64,000 nt of DNA from contig CAKVMH010000001.1 in the NCBI GenBank assembly GCA_934772045.1, positions 62,001 through 126,000 of the forward strand. The letters run 5' to 3'. The position numbers and the translations under genes are program-made. The notes under the pieces are model-generated. The model did not search any database. It was not told the DNA's origin and worked only from the letters and a program-made list of their open reading frames with translations. This stretch comes from an uncultured Clostridia bacterium. GTDB lineage: Bacteria; Bacillota; Clostridia; Christensenellales; UBA1242. This document shows, piece after piece, positions 41,417 through 50,800 of this stretch (positions are counted from its first letter, which is position 1; every line of letters begins with the position of its first letter).

Positions 41417-41525
41417 AAAAGTGCTACGCACAAGATTCTTCCCTACGCTTTCGCTTTGCTAGAATCTGAAGATTTTTTCAAAATCGTTCAGGTTCTTCCC
41501 TACGCTTTCGCTTGCTCAGAATGAC
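41417..41525 (-). repeat. R2 repeat element, inner copy 2 (inverted)
   Basis: Read on the minus strand: GTCATTCTGAGCAAGCGAAA, AAGAACCTGAAC, CAGATTCTAGCAAAGCGAAA, AAGAATCTTGTGCGTAGCAC. Collinear with inner copy 1 with small changes, so the two could form a long stem around the GIY-YIG gene. Confidence 0.85.
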
Positions 41526-41583
41526 AGATAATGGAAATATATCTGTACACAATTTAAAACAATTTAGTGCAATTCTCTACCGT

Positions 41584-41688
41584 GTCACCCTGAGTGTATA
41601 CGAAGGGTCTTGCACGAAGTGCTTTTTAAGATTAATTTCTCAAAAGCAAAACAAGTTTTGCAAGATTCTTCGCTACGCTCAGAATGAC
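41584..41688 (-). repeat. R2 repeat element, outer copy 2 (inverted)
   Basis: Read on the minus strand it starts GTCATTCTGAGCGTAGCGAA and ends CACTCAGGGTGAC, matching outer copy 1 throughout (CTTGCAA..., AAGCACTTCGTGCAAGACCC). The outer pair encloses comF, xre, the inner pair and GIY-YIG. Confidence 0.85.
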
Positions 41689-41794
41689 ATCATTAACTAT
41701 CAAATTATATATCTTCTATAAAACCGCTTAGGTTTATTGTTACGCACAAAATGACAAATTACAACTAACAAAATTTGGTTAAAAATAAATTTAA

Positions 41795-41822
41795 AAAAAT
41801 GCACCCGTATGAGTGCATTTTT
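41795..41822. terminator. Terminator of rplJ-rplL
   Basis: AAAAATGCAC pairs with GTGCATTTTT around an 8-base loop; on the minus strand the T-run continues. It lies 19 bases after the rplL stop. Confidence 0.85.
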
Positions 41823-41840
41823 ATTTGGCATAAAAGATGA

Positions 41841-42209
41841 TTATTTAAGTTCAACAACTGCACCAGCGTCTGTCAAAGCTTTTTCAAGAGCTTTTGCATC
41901 AGCGGTTGGAACGTTTTCCTTAATTGTAGCAGGTGCGCCTTCAACCATAGCTTTAGCTTCCATCAAGCCAAGGCCTGTTGCTTCACGAACTGCCTTAATA
42001 ACTGCAATTTTGTTTGCGCCAACTTCTTTAAGCACAACATTAAATTCAGTCTTTTCTTCTGCTGCTGGAGCAGCTTCTGCACTAGCTGGACCTGCAACAA
42101 CTGCTGCAGCTGCGCTAACGCCAAATTCTTCTTCAATAGCTTTAACTAAATCGTTAAGTTCAACGACTGTCATAGCCTTAATTTCTTCAATGAATTTTTC
42201 TTTATCCAT
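41841..42209 (-). CDS. rplL: 50S ribosomal protein L7/L12
   Basis: Forms the stalk that recruits and activates translational GTPases. 122 residues: N-terminal dimer domain, Ala/Glu-rich hinge (about 35-55) and the conserved C-terminal domain with NKIAVIKAVREATGLGLMEAKAMVEG. AAGGAG precedes the ATG. It follows rplJ after an unusually long gap. Confidence 0.97.
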   Translation of the reverse strand: MDKEKFIEEIKAMTVVELNDLVKAIEEEFGVSAAAAVVAGPASAEAAPAAEEKTEFNVVLKEVGANKIAVIKAVREATGLGLMEAKAMVEGAPATIKENVPTADAKALEKALTDAGAVVELK

Positions 42210-42476
42210 AAATTTCTCCTTTTAAAACTATGCCCTTAACCCCCGTTTAAGCAAGGATAACAAATTTTGGTCGGGCAAGCCAAAATTGTGTGGCTAATGT
42301 GATTAAACACATGTAAGCGATTTTTTAACTAACCATTTAGTTAGGTTTGGTTTTCAAGTTGAAGCCTTAACAAGCAAATTTGCAAGTTAACAAGTTAAAG
42401 TGTAAGGAAACAAATTTCATAAAACGTGTTTTCCACACCGGCAACAAACCGCGTAACCAATGCCAAAACCAAAAGA
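42210..42476 (-). other. Long gap between rplJ and rplL with hairpins
   Basis: 267 bases where most bacteria have well under 100. AATTTTGG/CCAAAATT forms an 8-bp hairpin near 42261-42285, and AACTAA/TTAGTT another near 42329-42344. No T-run terminator. May set the excess of L7/L12 over L10 by RNA processing, which is inferred. Confidence 0.4.
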
Positions 42477-42959
42477 TTATTTTTCTGCGACCGCTTTTAA
42501 TGCACGAGCCAAGCCTGCAACTGGTGCATTGAGGACATATACCAACTGAGCAAGAAGTTGTTCTCTGCCTGGGATAGACGCCAAAGTTTTAACTGCGCTT
42601 TCATCAAGCACTTTACCATCGCAGTAACCTGCTTTGATTGAAAGTGTTGTGTAGTCCTTCATTGCATTTTTAATCATGCGAGGGGCAACAGTTTCGTCGT
42701 CCATACCGAAAGCAAAAGCAGTTGTGCCGTTAAGTGCTTCGTCAAGCCCAGAAATGCCAAGTTGTTCGCATGCTTTTTTGAAAAGGGTGTTTTTGATAAC
42801 TTTGTAAACAACATTGTTTTCCCTTAAACTTTTACGCATAGCGGTGTCGTTGCTAACGCTGATACCACGATAGTCAACCAAAACAACAGATTTGCTGGTG
42901 CTGATTAAGTTTTTAATTTCCTCTACCGCATTCTTTTTTGCTTCAAGATTTGCTGACAC
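42477..42959 (-). CDS. rplJ: 50S ribosomal protein L10 (GTG start)
   Basis: Base of the stalk; binds L7/L12 dimers and, as a complex, represses its own mRNA. 160 residues from a GTG giving MSANLEAKKNAVEEI, with AAGGAGG five bases upstream; an in-frame ATG 17 codons earlier has no site. SKSVVLVDYRGISVSNDTAMRKSLRE is typical, as is the helical L12-binding tail. rplK and rplA are not adjacent in the window. Confidence 0.95.
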   Translation of the reverse strand: MSANLEAKKNAVEEIKNLISTSKSVVLVDYRGISVSNDTAMRKSLRENNVVYKVIKNTLFKKACEQLGISGLDEALNGTTAFAFGMDDETVAPRMIKNAMKDYTTLSIKAGYCDGKVLDESAVKTLASIPGREQLLAQLVYVLNAPVAGLARALKAVAEK

Positions 42960-43103
42960 TTTATCCTCCTTTATGCCTTTTGAAGTTTTGCAAATTTCAT
43001 TACCGCACATCCTAAACTTTAAACCGACACTTGCATTAACGCAAAACTTGCCAATTAATCACTTTAAAACTGCGCGAACATTTAATTTGCTATAATTTAA
43101 AAA

Positions 43104-43129
43104 ATTCCTTTTGCCAAGACAAAAGGAAT
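43104..43129 (-). terminator. Attenuator hairpin in the rplJ leader
   Basis: ATTCCTTTTG pairs perfectly with CAAAAGGAAT around loop TCTTGG, followed by TTTTT on the minus strand. It lies between promoter and rplJ, so it can end transcription early. Confidence 0.8.
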
Positions 43130-43130
43130 C

Positions 43131-43225
43131 AATACAATCGACATCTTTTCTCTCCTACACAAGCAGTTGAATAACTTTATGCTTGAAAGCACTTGTGGTC
43201 TTTGGCGTGAAATTTATTAAACTTT
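43131..43225 (-). promoter_or_regulatory. L10 leader RNA
   Basis: The stem ACAAG/CTTGT (43196-43192 with 43162-43158) enclosing a bent internal region, followed by AGGAGAGAAAAGATG, fits the L10-L12 autoregulatory leader known in Bacillota. Together with the attenuator downstream it would reduce transcription when L10-L12 is in excess. Recognised by position and layout, not by alignment. Confidence 0.6.
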
Positions 43226-43229
43226 TGTT

Positions 43230-43258
43230 AGTTTAACACCGTTTAAAACGATTGTCAA
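43230..43258 (-). promoter_or_regulatory. Promoter of rplJ-rplL
   Basis: -35 TTGACA (43258-43253), 17-base spacer, -10 TAAACT (43235-43230). It shares the TAAACT -10 with the lipoprotein gene upstream. Confidence 0.82.
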
Positions 43259-43354
43259 CAGTTTTTTTAAAATTTTTGTATATTTACCTTCACCTACTTA
43301 CATTTGTATAGCAAGTTGCAAAAAGGTAAAAGGTTTTTACTTTTGTTTCATATA

Positions 43355-44500
43355 TTACTTATTATATTCCAACTCAAATGGAGCATCAACATTTGCAATG
43401 AAGTTTTTATAGTCATCGTTAAAGTTGTGAAAATTTTCACCTTGAAGTTCGTTAAATGTAGTATATGAATGTAAAACGTCGTATTTGAGCCTAAGCATTG
43501 CTTTTTCCTCTTCTTCTGTTCGAATTTCAGGAGCACAAATTTGACCATATATGTCATTACGGTCATACAAATAACTGAGATAGGTTACATTATCTTCACT
43601 GCTAACGTAATAAATATAATTTTCGTTCAAAACGAACCCTTTATATTTACAAACTTTTTTACCTGATTCAGTTTCATGGTCTTTAATTTCAAATTCGGTT
43701 GCCACCGCCCTTATGTGAGAATAATCATCTCTAATGTAACTGGTGATAGATGCAATAAAGTTTCTCCCCAACAAAAGCCAACCTACTTTGCTTGATAGTT
43801 CTTGTTGCGTGTGGCTTATTATTTCAGGTTTCTTTAAACGAGAAATGGCATCGTTGGCACAAAACTTAATTTTATATCGACTTGAACCCAACCATTCGTA
43901 ATCACGCTTTTCAGTATCCGTCAGTTGGTATCTAATGTAATAATTATCGCAAATTTGAGTCGCTTCATCACCTATCCAAACGAGCATATACAAATTGTTT
44001 GGTTCATTAATTTTAAAAAATGCCCAAGTTTCAGTTGCAGGTGTTCTGCTCGTAAGGTTTGCGCTAACTTGTTTCTTTATTTGCTCCACATTATAACCCA
44101 AGTCTTCCAAAAAACCATAAGGCATGCCTCTATATAACCTACATTTTGCCAAACCCTGTGCTTCTTCCTCTGGTATTTCGTACCTTGAATCCCTTGCAAG
44201 CATCTGAACAAATTCTGAGTACTCGCTCATATCTGCTTTTTGGTTATGTTCCGATGTTTCATGCTTGCCTTTACAAATGTTACAAAGTTCGCCAGTGTAA
44301 TTGTCGTCGTCGCTTGAAGTTAAACTTGAACTTGTAGATGGATTGATTTTGTCAATAATCTTATTAAACCAATTGCAAGCAGAAAAATTAAATGCCAAAC
44401 CAACAGCAACGCCTAAACAAGCGATTTTTTTAAAAATTTTGCAATCTTTTGTTTTTGTGTTAACACGATTAGCAACTTTAGAAAATAAACTTTCTTCCAT
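43355..44500 (-). CDS. Predicted lipoprotein, 381 residues
   Basis: Starts MEESLFSKVANRV behind GGAGGG; the longer frame overlaps the promoter. Residues 26-41 are hydrophobic and end FSAC with Cys42, a lipobox-like site (the Phe at -3 is unusual). A Ser/Asp-rich linker follows, then a small CNICKGKHETSEH motif and about 290 residues rich in Tyr, Asp and Lys that I do not recognise. Likely anchored outside the membrane. It lies beside the giant GLUG gene on the same strand but has its own promoter. Confidence 0.7.
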   Translation of the reverse strand: MEESLFSKVANRVNTKTKDCKIFKKIACLGVAVGLAFNFSACNWFNKIIDKINPSTSSSLTSSDDDNYTGELCNICKGKHETSEHNQKADMSEYSEFVQMLARDSRYEIPEEEAQGLAKCRLYRGMPYGFLEDLGYNVEQIKKQVSANLTSRTPATETWAFFKINEPNNLYMLVWIGDEATQICDNYYIRYQLTDTEKRDYEWLGSSRYKIKFCANDAISRLKKPEIISHTQQELSSKVGWLLLGRNFIASITSYIRDDYSHIRAVATEFEIKDHETESGKKVCKYKGFVLNENYIYYVSSEDNVTYLSYLYDRNDIYGQICAPEIRTEEEEKAMLRLKYDVLHSYTTFNELQGENFHNFNDDYKNFIANVDAPFELEYNK

Positions 44501-44534
44501 ACCTTCCCTCCAAATAATGGAAATTCTACATATC

Positions 44535-44563
44535 AGTTTAACACAAATGTTAAAACTTGTCAA
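44535..44563 (-). promoter_or_regulatory. Promoter of the lipoprotein gene
   Basis: -35 TTGACA (44563-44558), 17-base spacer, -10 TAAACT (44540-44535). Confidence 0.82.
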
Positions 44564-44659
44564 TATCCAAAATTTTAAACTAACTTATGTTAAACAGTGC
44601 AAATTAACAATTCACCCATTCTAATGTTGAAATATGATTGCTGTAATAAACCAACTTAT

Positions 44660-44698
44660 TTCGCTTACGCTAATAAATATGGTTTGTTGTATTCACAA
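44660..44698 (+). repeat. R1 dispersed repeat, copy 6
   Basis: TTCGCTTACGCTAATAAATA followed by TGGTTTGTTGTATTCACAA: the best match to the consensus. Its 3' end abuts the A-tract that is the U-tract of the giant gene's terminator. Confidence 0.75.
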
Positions 44699-44703
44699 AA
44701 AAC

Positions 44704-44726
44704 AAAAGGTGGCACGCACCACCTTT
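44704..44726 (-). terminator. Terminator of the giant GLUG gene
   Basis: AAAGGTGG pairs with CCACCTTT around a 6-base loop; the minus strand continues TGTTTTTTG. About 100 bases after the stop codon. Confidence 0.8.
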
Positions 44727-44824
44727 CGTTTTATCTATTAAGATTAGTTCAACTAAATAAGAATATTAAAACCCTTGAGCTATTAGGTAAACTATTTATC
44801 TATGACAGGATACTGTAGCAAATA

Positions 44825-47800
44825 TTATTCATCTGATATACTTATACTGCCGGCTTCTTTGACTTTGCCCCAATTTCCTTTATCCTTTTTCATGTAGGTT
44901 CCACTAATCAACACCCTTACAGATTCACAGAACTGCGTTGAATAATTTGTGCCACTATTAGGATCGCCTTGTTCTGCATAAAGATTGTATTTTTTATTAC
45001 TTTTATTTTTATTACCTGTAAAGATATTTTCGGTGAAATCACCGGTGCTAACTTCTCCCAATTTTTCAAGATAACTATTTATAGCTGAATGATTATCATA
45101 GTCATACACATAAAATTCATCTGGCAATTTTGTTGAACCTTTTTCAGTAAATTTATACCTCGTATAAAATTCATGATCAGCGTTAGACAAAAATTTGTTA
45201 TAGTTATAATCTTCCCCAGTAGCTTCTTTTGCTTTAACCCTAACTTTGTATAACCAGTTAGGTGAATCAGAATTATTTGGATTGCCTAGACAATAACTAG
45301 CACTATATTGATAAATTCTATATTCATCAACCTCTTTAGTATCATTATTTTCTGTTGTTAAAGTTGCCTTAAACTTTTTAACACAATAATAATCGCCAAA
45401 TTTATCACCATCCAAATATCTGTCTTTGTATGTGGCATTAATTCCATTTGCTGAATTTCCGTTATACACCGTTTTAATGCCAACTGAAGTTCCATCATCA
45501 AAAGTTATCAAACTTTCACTTGTAACATTCTGTGTATTTCCTTGTGAGTCGTTATAATTATGTGTTTTACCATCATCACCATAATAATAAGAACCATAAT
45601 AAATGAATGGTTTATTGTCATTAACTATATAACCACCTTCCCACAAGAAGTATGTCGCCGTATGGCTGATTGTATTTGATGTTTCAGTTGTATATTCATA
45701 TGAATTTTCATCTTGTTTTGAACCTATTATATTTGTTGACGAATCATATGGATCTGTAAATGAATAAGGATATAATTCTTTGATAACATAATTTGATTGC
45801 TCTACTGGTTTTGTATCTAATATTTGGCTAATTGTGTAATAACATTTTGTTTCTTTATATTTTGTTATTCCACTTTTATTTTCATAATTTTCGCCAACTT
45901 TTACATACTCGCCATCAGGATCTGGAGTATAACTTCCATTGTTCTCTGAATAAGAGTTATCTTTAATTAATTTATAACTGTCATCACTATCTTTGAAATA
46001 TGTGCCGTTAGTGTTGTCTTCTATAAATCCTTTTTCATAAATATAGTCAATGCCCAATTGTCCATTTTCAGGCTTAGTTTCCTGTGGGTTTGCGAATATC
46101 CCATATTTAACAACTGTGCTATCATTAAACTTAGTTCCTTTGGCTGTGTAATATGCATTATTAATAATTGTATAACCATTTTCTTCCGCTTCTTTACTAA
46201 GTAATTTGTAATTAAGTGTTTTAGTTGTAGTTGCTAGATTCTCATTAATATTTTTTCCATTCAATATGTAACTTTTATCGGTTTTGTTGTAGCTAAGTAA
46301 ATTATCAGTTCCTTCGGTTAACGAGTATACACCATTTTTATAATCACCATACACATATTTTCTGTTGTTGCTTGTGTATAACCATGGGGTTGATGGTCGA
46401 TCTGAATTTTGGCTGTATTGTGAATTGTTAAATAAGTTTACTGAAGTATAATCTAAATCTGTATATAATGCATGAACCCAATAATAGCCATCATTAAACA
46501 CATAAGTTCTAAAACGAGTTACACCTTCTTCGTAAGCAGAAACATCATCTATTACAGATTTAGGTATCAACTGATTAAGGTTTTCGTCAAAAACTATCCA
46601 ATAATTAGTATAATAATCCACAGGCCTTACAGTTGAATACAATTGATAAGCCTGTCCATCTATAATTTGAACTTTATCTGCACTGGTCATTAATTTGCCG
46701 TTTTCATCATATTCAATGTCCATGTAATACATATTAGATAAATAGCCTGATGAGGAAGCTTTTTCATATTGCAACATTCTTAAAGACATTTCATAACTCA
46801 TGCTTTGCGAAGAATACTGAAATTGAAGTGAAATGTAGTGAAGCAACCCAAGTGCTAAAAGTCCCGGTGCTAAACGTAAAACTCCGCTCATAATTGCCTT
46901 TTTTGAGAATAACGAAGCAACTTTTGTTACGCATTTCTTTATCACTTTCTTAATTACAGCCCAAACAGATCTCTTAACAACCAAATACCCACCATTCACT
47001 GCAGCAGTACCCGCACTAGATGCGCCAGCCGTAAAGAATGATGCTATTGTACATATTACGCTTATAATAGCGACGCCAATTGCAACACCTTTTAAAATGT
47101 CATTCCATTTAGTCAACTCGTCTTGCAATCTTTTGTTATTTTCTTTTTGGCTTGGAGAAATGTAATTATCTTTAAATCCACCATCAACTTGGAAAATTGA
47201 CCCAGATGTTGAAAGGCAGTCCGATGCGAATTTTGCCACGTATTCAAAATAAATTGAAGAATACATTATCGTAAGTTCTGCATCTGAATTTGTGTAAATA
47301 TCGTCGTTAATATAGACAAAATTCTCTACTATAAAATAATCACCATCCTCACCTTGTGTAGGCTTGATAAGATTTTTTTTATCTTTATCAACTACTCTGC
47401 CTGTTTGAGGATCGCTATAAACAGATGCCATACCATACTTTGAATAAAGTGTAGGTCTATTATCATAAGCTTCATAAATGGTGTATTTAATTGAACCATC
47501 AGTTTCAGTTGCCACGGCTTTAACTCTCGATGCATCGTAGATTGTGGCAATGCTATCCCATTCTGCGCCATTATTTTGGTTTTTAGGAATGCATCTCTGC
47601 AAAGTTTTGAAACCAGTGTATTCTACATGCCAACCTTGTGTGCTCCAAATAAAGTCACCATTTTCAAGTTTTACTATCCCATTTTCATCGCGATTAGGGT
47701 TACGTTGATGATCATCGTCGCCTTCCACATAAGAATCTACATATGAGTAAATTTTATCATTATCACTATTGTAAAGTGGGTTATGATCGTATGTTTCACC

Positions 47801-50800
47801 TTTTGAAGCGGAAATTTTAAAGTTATCTTGGTTTACGTAATATGCAATTGCATGCAATGTTACATCGTTATCGTTTTCCACTGCTTCAAATGTTGAATCT
47901 GCATCGAAATAATTTTCGTTTTCAATGGTGTTTACGGTAAATGGATATGTATGGTTGCCATTTACGGTTGCACCTGCGTTCCCATCACTATTTTTCTGAG
48001 ATCCCGTAACCTTCAACATACCGACAAGCCCGCCGAACCTGTCACGGTCGTCACCATTCACAGTGATGTTTGATTTATAAATATCCTTATTTTCAGCGTC
48101 TTTGCCTTCAATTGTTGTAATGTCAGCATTTGTTAAATTACCTTCAAGCCTGCCCACAACGCCACCGATGTAGTATGAACTGCCTGTTGTAATTTCAAGG
48201 TTACTTTTCTCTTCAAATTGTACAACCTTAATTTTATTAATATTGCCACTAACTTTACCGAAAACACCACCGACATACATGCCCACACCATTCTTTTGAA
48301 CTGTAATTTTGTGTTCAGGTGTAAACGTAAAGCCATCATCTTGAGATAAGTTTTGCCCACCATAAAGGTAACCAATCACCCCGCCGATGTTATACGCACC
48401 GTTAACTGAAGATTCGGTTATTGATTCACTTTCTGGGTTACTGCTGTTGACAGCCATTAGTTTTGGAAGCAAAATTGAATTGTATTCAGCATTCAAAATG
48501 TATGTACCATAATATGTGCCAACATTGACACCGGCACCAGCATTTATTGTTGTTTGAATTTTGTTTGTATCAACTTTGCCAGTAATACTTGCGTTTGCTG
48601 TACCGATAAAACCACCAAAACCGGTTTGAAGGTTGTTGAAGTCCTTTTTATAAATTGGCAATTGCTGTTCACTTGAAAAGTCTAGTTGTACTAACTCTTC
48701 AACATTATTTGCATCTATTGTATACATATAGTTGCTGATTGTTGAAATGACAGTAGAACTATCTGTGTTTGAATTGTTATTATCGCTTGCACTTTCTTCC
48801 GTGCTTGTGATGTTTGCATAGACAGCGTTACTTACAATCGTGTCGTTGTCACCAGCGTAGCCGATAACCCCGCCCACACTTGTAGGAAGCACGTAGTATT
48901 TTTGCTCTTTGCCATTCATGCCCTTGACAGTTTCGCGTACGAAAACAGCCTTTACATTTGCATAACTTGGTTCTGCTTCGCCATTGGTCTTACCAACTTG
49001 GTTTGCCCTTACGCTTACATTAGCACCAGTCAAACCAACCACACCACCAACGTTAGTGTTGCCGTAAACATCGCCAGTGACTGTCAAGCCTTCAATTGTG
49101 CCTTTACTGTTTGCGTTTGAACCAAGGTAGCCAGCAACACCACCAACGTTTATTGCGCCTGCCACACTCTTTGAAAGTTCTGCACCGCTTACAGTATATG
49201 TTTTGATATCTGTGTAACCATCTTCTTTGTCTATGATTTTTTGAATTGTGTCATCGTCAAGAGCACTGAAATTATTTTCACCATCCAATGTGTAATAAAT
49301 TGTGCCATTGTTCCAGTTGCCTTCATTGAATGGTTCTTCTCTTAACTCACCGATGACCAAACCAGTTGAATAACCAACCACGCCACCGACGTTTTGATAG
49401 CCAACAATATCTACATTATTCGTACAATTTTTAATGTTGCCGTCAGCTTTACCTGCAATACCACCAATGTTGATTGGTTTAAGTGTTGCGGTGCTTGATG
49501 TCATGTCGCGAGATAATTCGTAAAAATCTTTTTCACCATCTGTCTTAAATGCTGATTTGCCGTTTGAGTCAATGATTATTGCACCATAGTTTTTACAATC
49601 AACTAAATTACCAGTTGCGCAATAACCAATCACACCACCGAAGTTCATGATTTGTGAAATTTTGTCCGCTGTGCTTATGGTTATTGTGTTGGCATTCACT
49701 GCACCATTTATAGAACATTCAGATTTACCAACTAAACCACCCCAGTTTTTGAAGGTTGTGTTATCGTCCTTACCTGTCCCAACCATAATACTTGCAGTAG
49801 ACAACTCTGCGAACTTAACTTGACTATTTTCGCCACCTTCTTCGTCGTCATTGTTAAAGAAGTTCCAACTACCATCAGTACATGTTGGATTTGCGAGGGC
49901 ATAACCAATTGCACCGCCTACGTTTATTGCGCCTGTTAATTTAATGTGCACTTCTGCTTTACTTTCATTATTGAAGCTAAAGGTTGCAGTAGAACCTTCA
50001 TCTTTCTTTAATAAACCCACAAAACCACCGAGGTTACTTAATTTTACTGCATTTACTGTAGGGTTAAACTTTTCAAATTCGTCTATGGTAATTGAAGCAC
50101 CACCATTCATCACGCCAACAAGCCCACCAACGCCTGCATTTTCCTCGTCCTCTTTTGGTTCATTATTTTTGTTTTCAACTGTATAACTGCTAGTATTACC
50201 GATTTTTGTAACTTTAACAGTACCAGTCAAATCAGCACATACCAAGCCAAAACTGGTTGCATTTACAATTTTAATGTCATTCCCAGTGATGCCTTGCAAA
50301 GCGTTTGAAGATGAATTGAATACACACGCATCAAAAGTTATTGAACCGGACATTGAACTGCCCAAAAGCCCACCGAATTTTGCAATATCAAGTTCGGTTT
50401 GCGATGTATAAGTGGTTGTGGCGTTTGTAACTGAATTTGCCTTTTCAAATTTTACATTGAAATAGTTTACACTTGTGTTACCATCTTTCATTTCGCCAAC
50501 CAAACCACCAAACATGTTTAATGTTTTAGTGTCTTTACCAGTACCGCCAATGTAGATGTGTAAATTTGTTTTATTTTCACTTTCACCGTTAATTGTACCA
50601 TTTGTAGCGCCACCAACCAATCCGCCAAATGTTGCATTTCCGCCTGTTGGCGTAGCAATTATGTTAATGTCGCTATCATTAATTGTCACTGTTCCAGCAT
50701 TAATGCTTGAAGCGACATAACCAAATTTACCATTATTTAACCTTAAAGTTGCAGTAGCCGTAACTGATGTTGCTATGTTTGTTTCAGCAGTTGTTATGCC

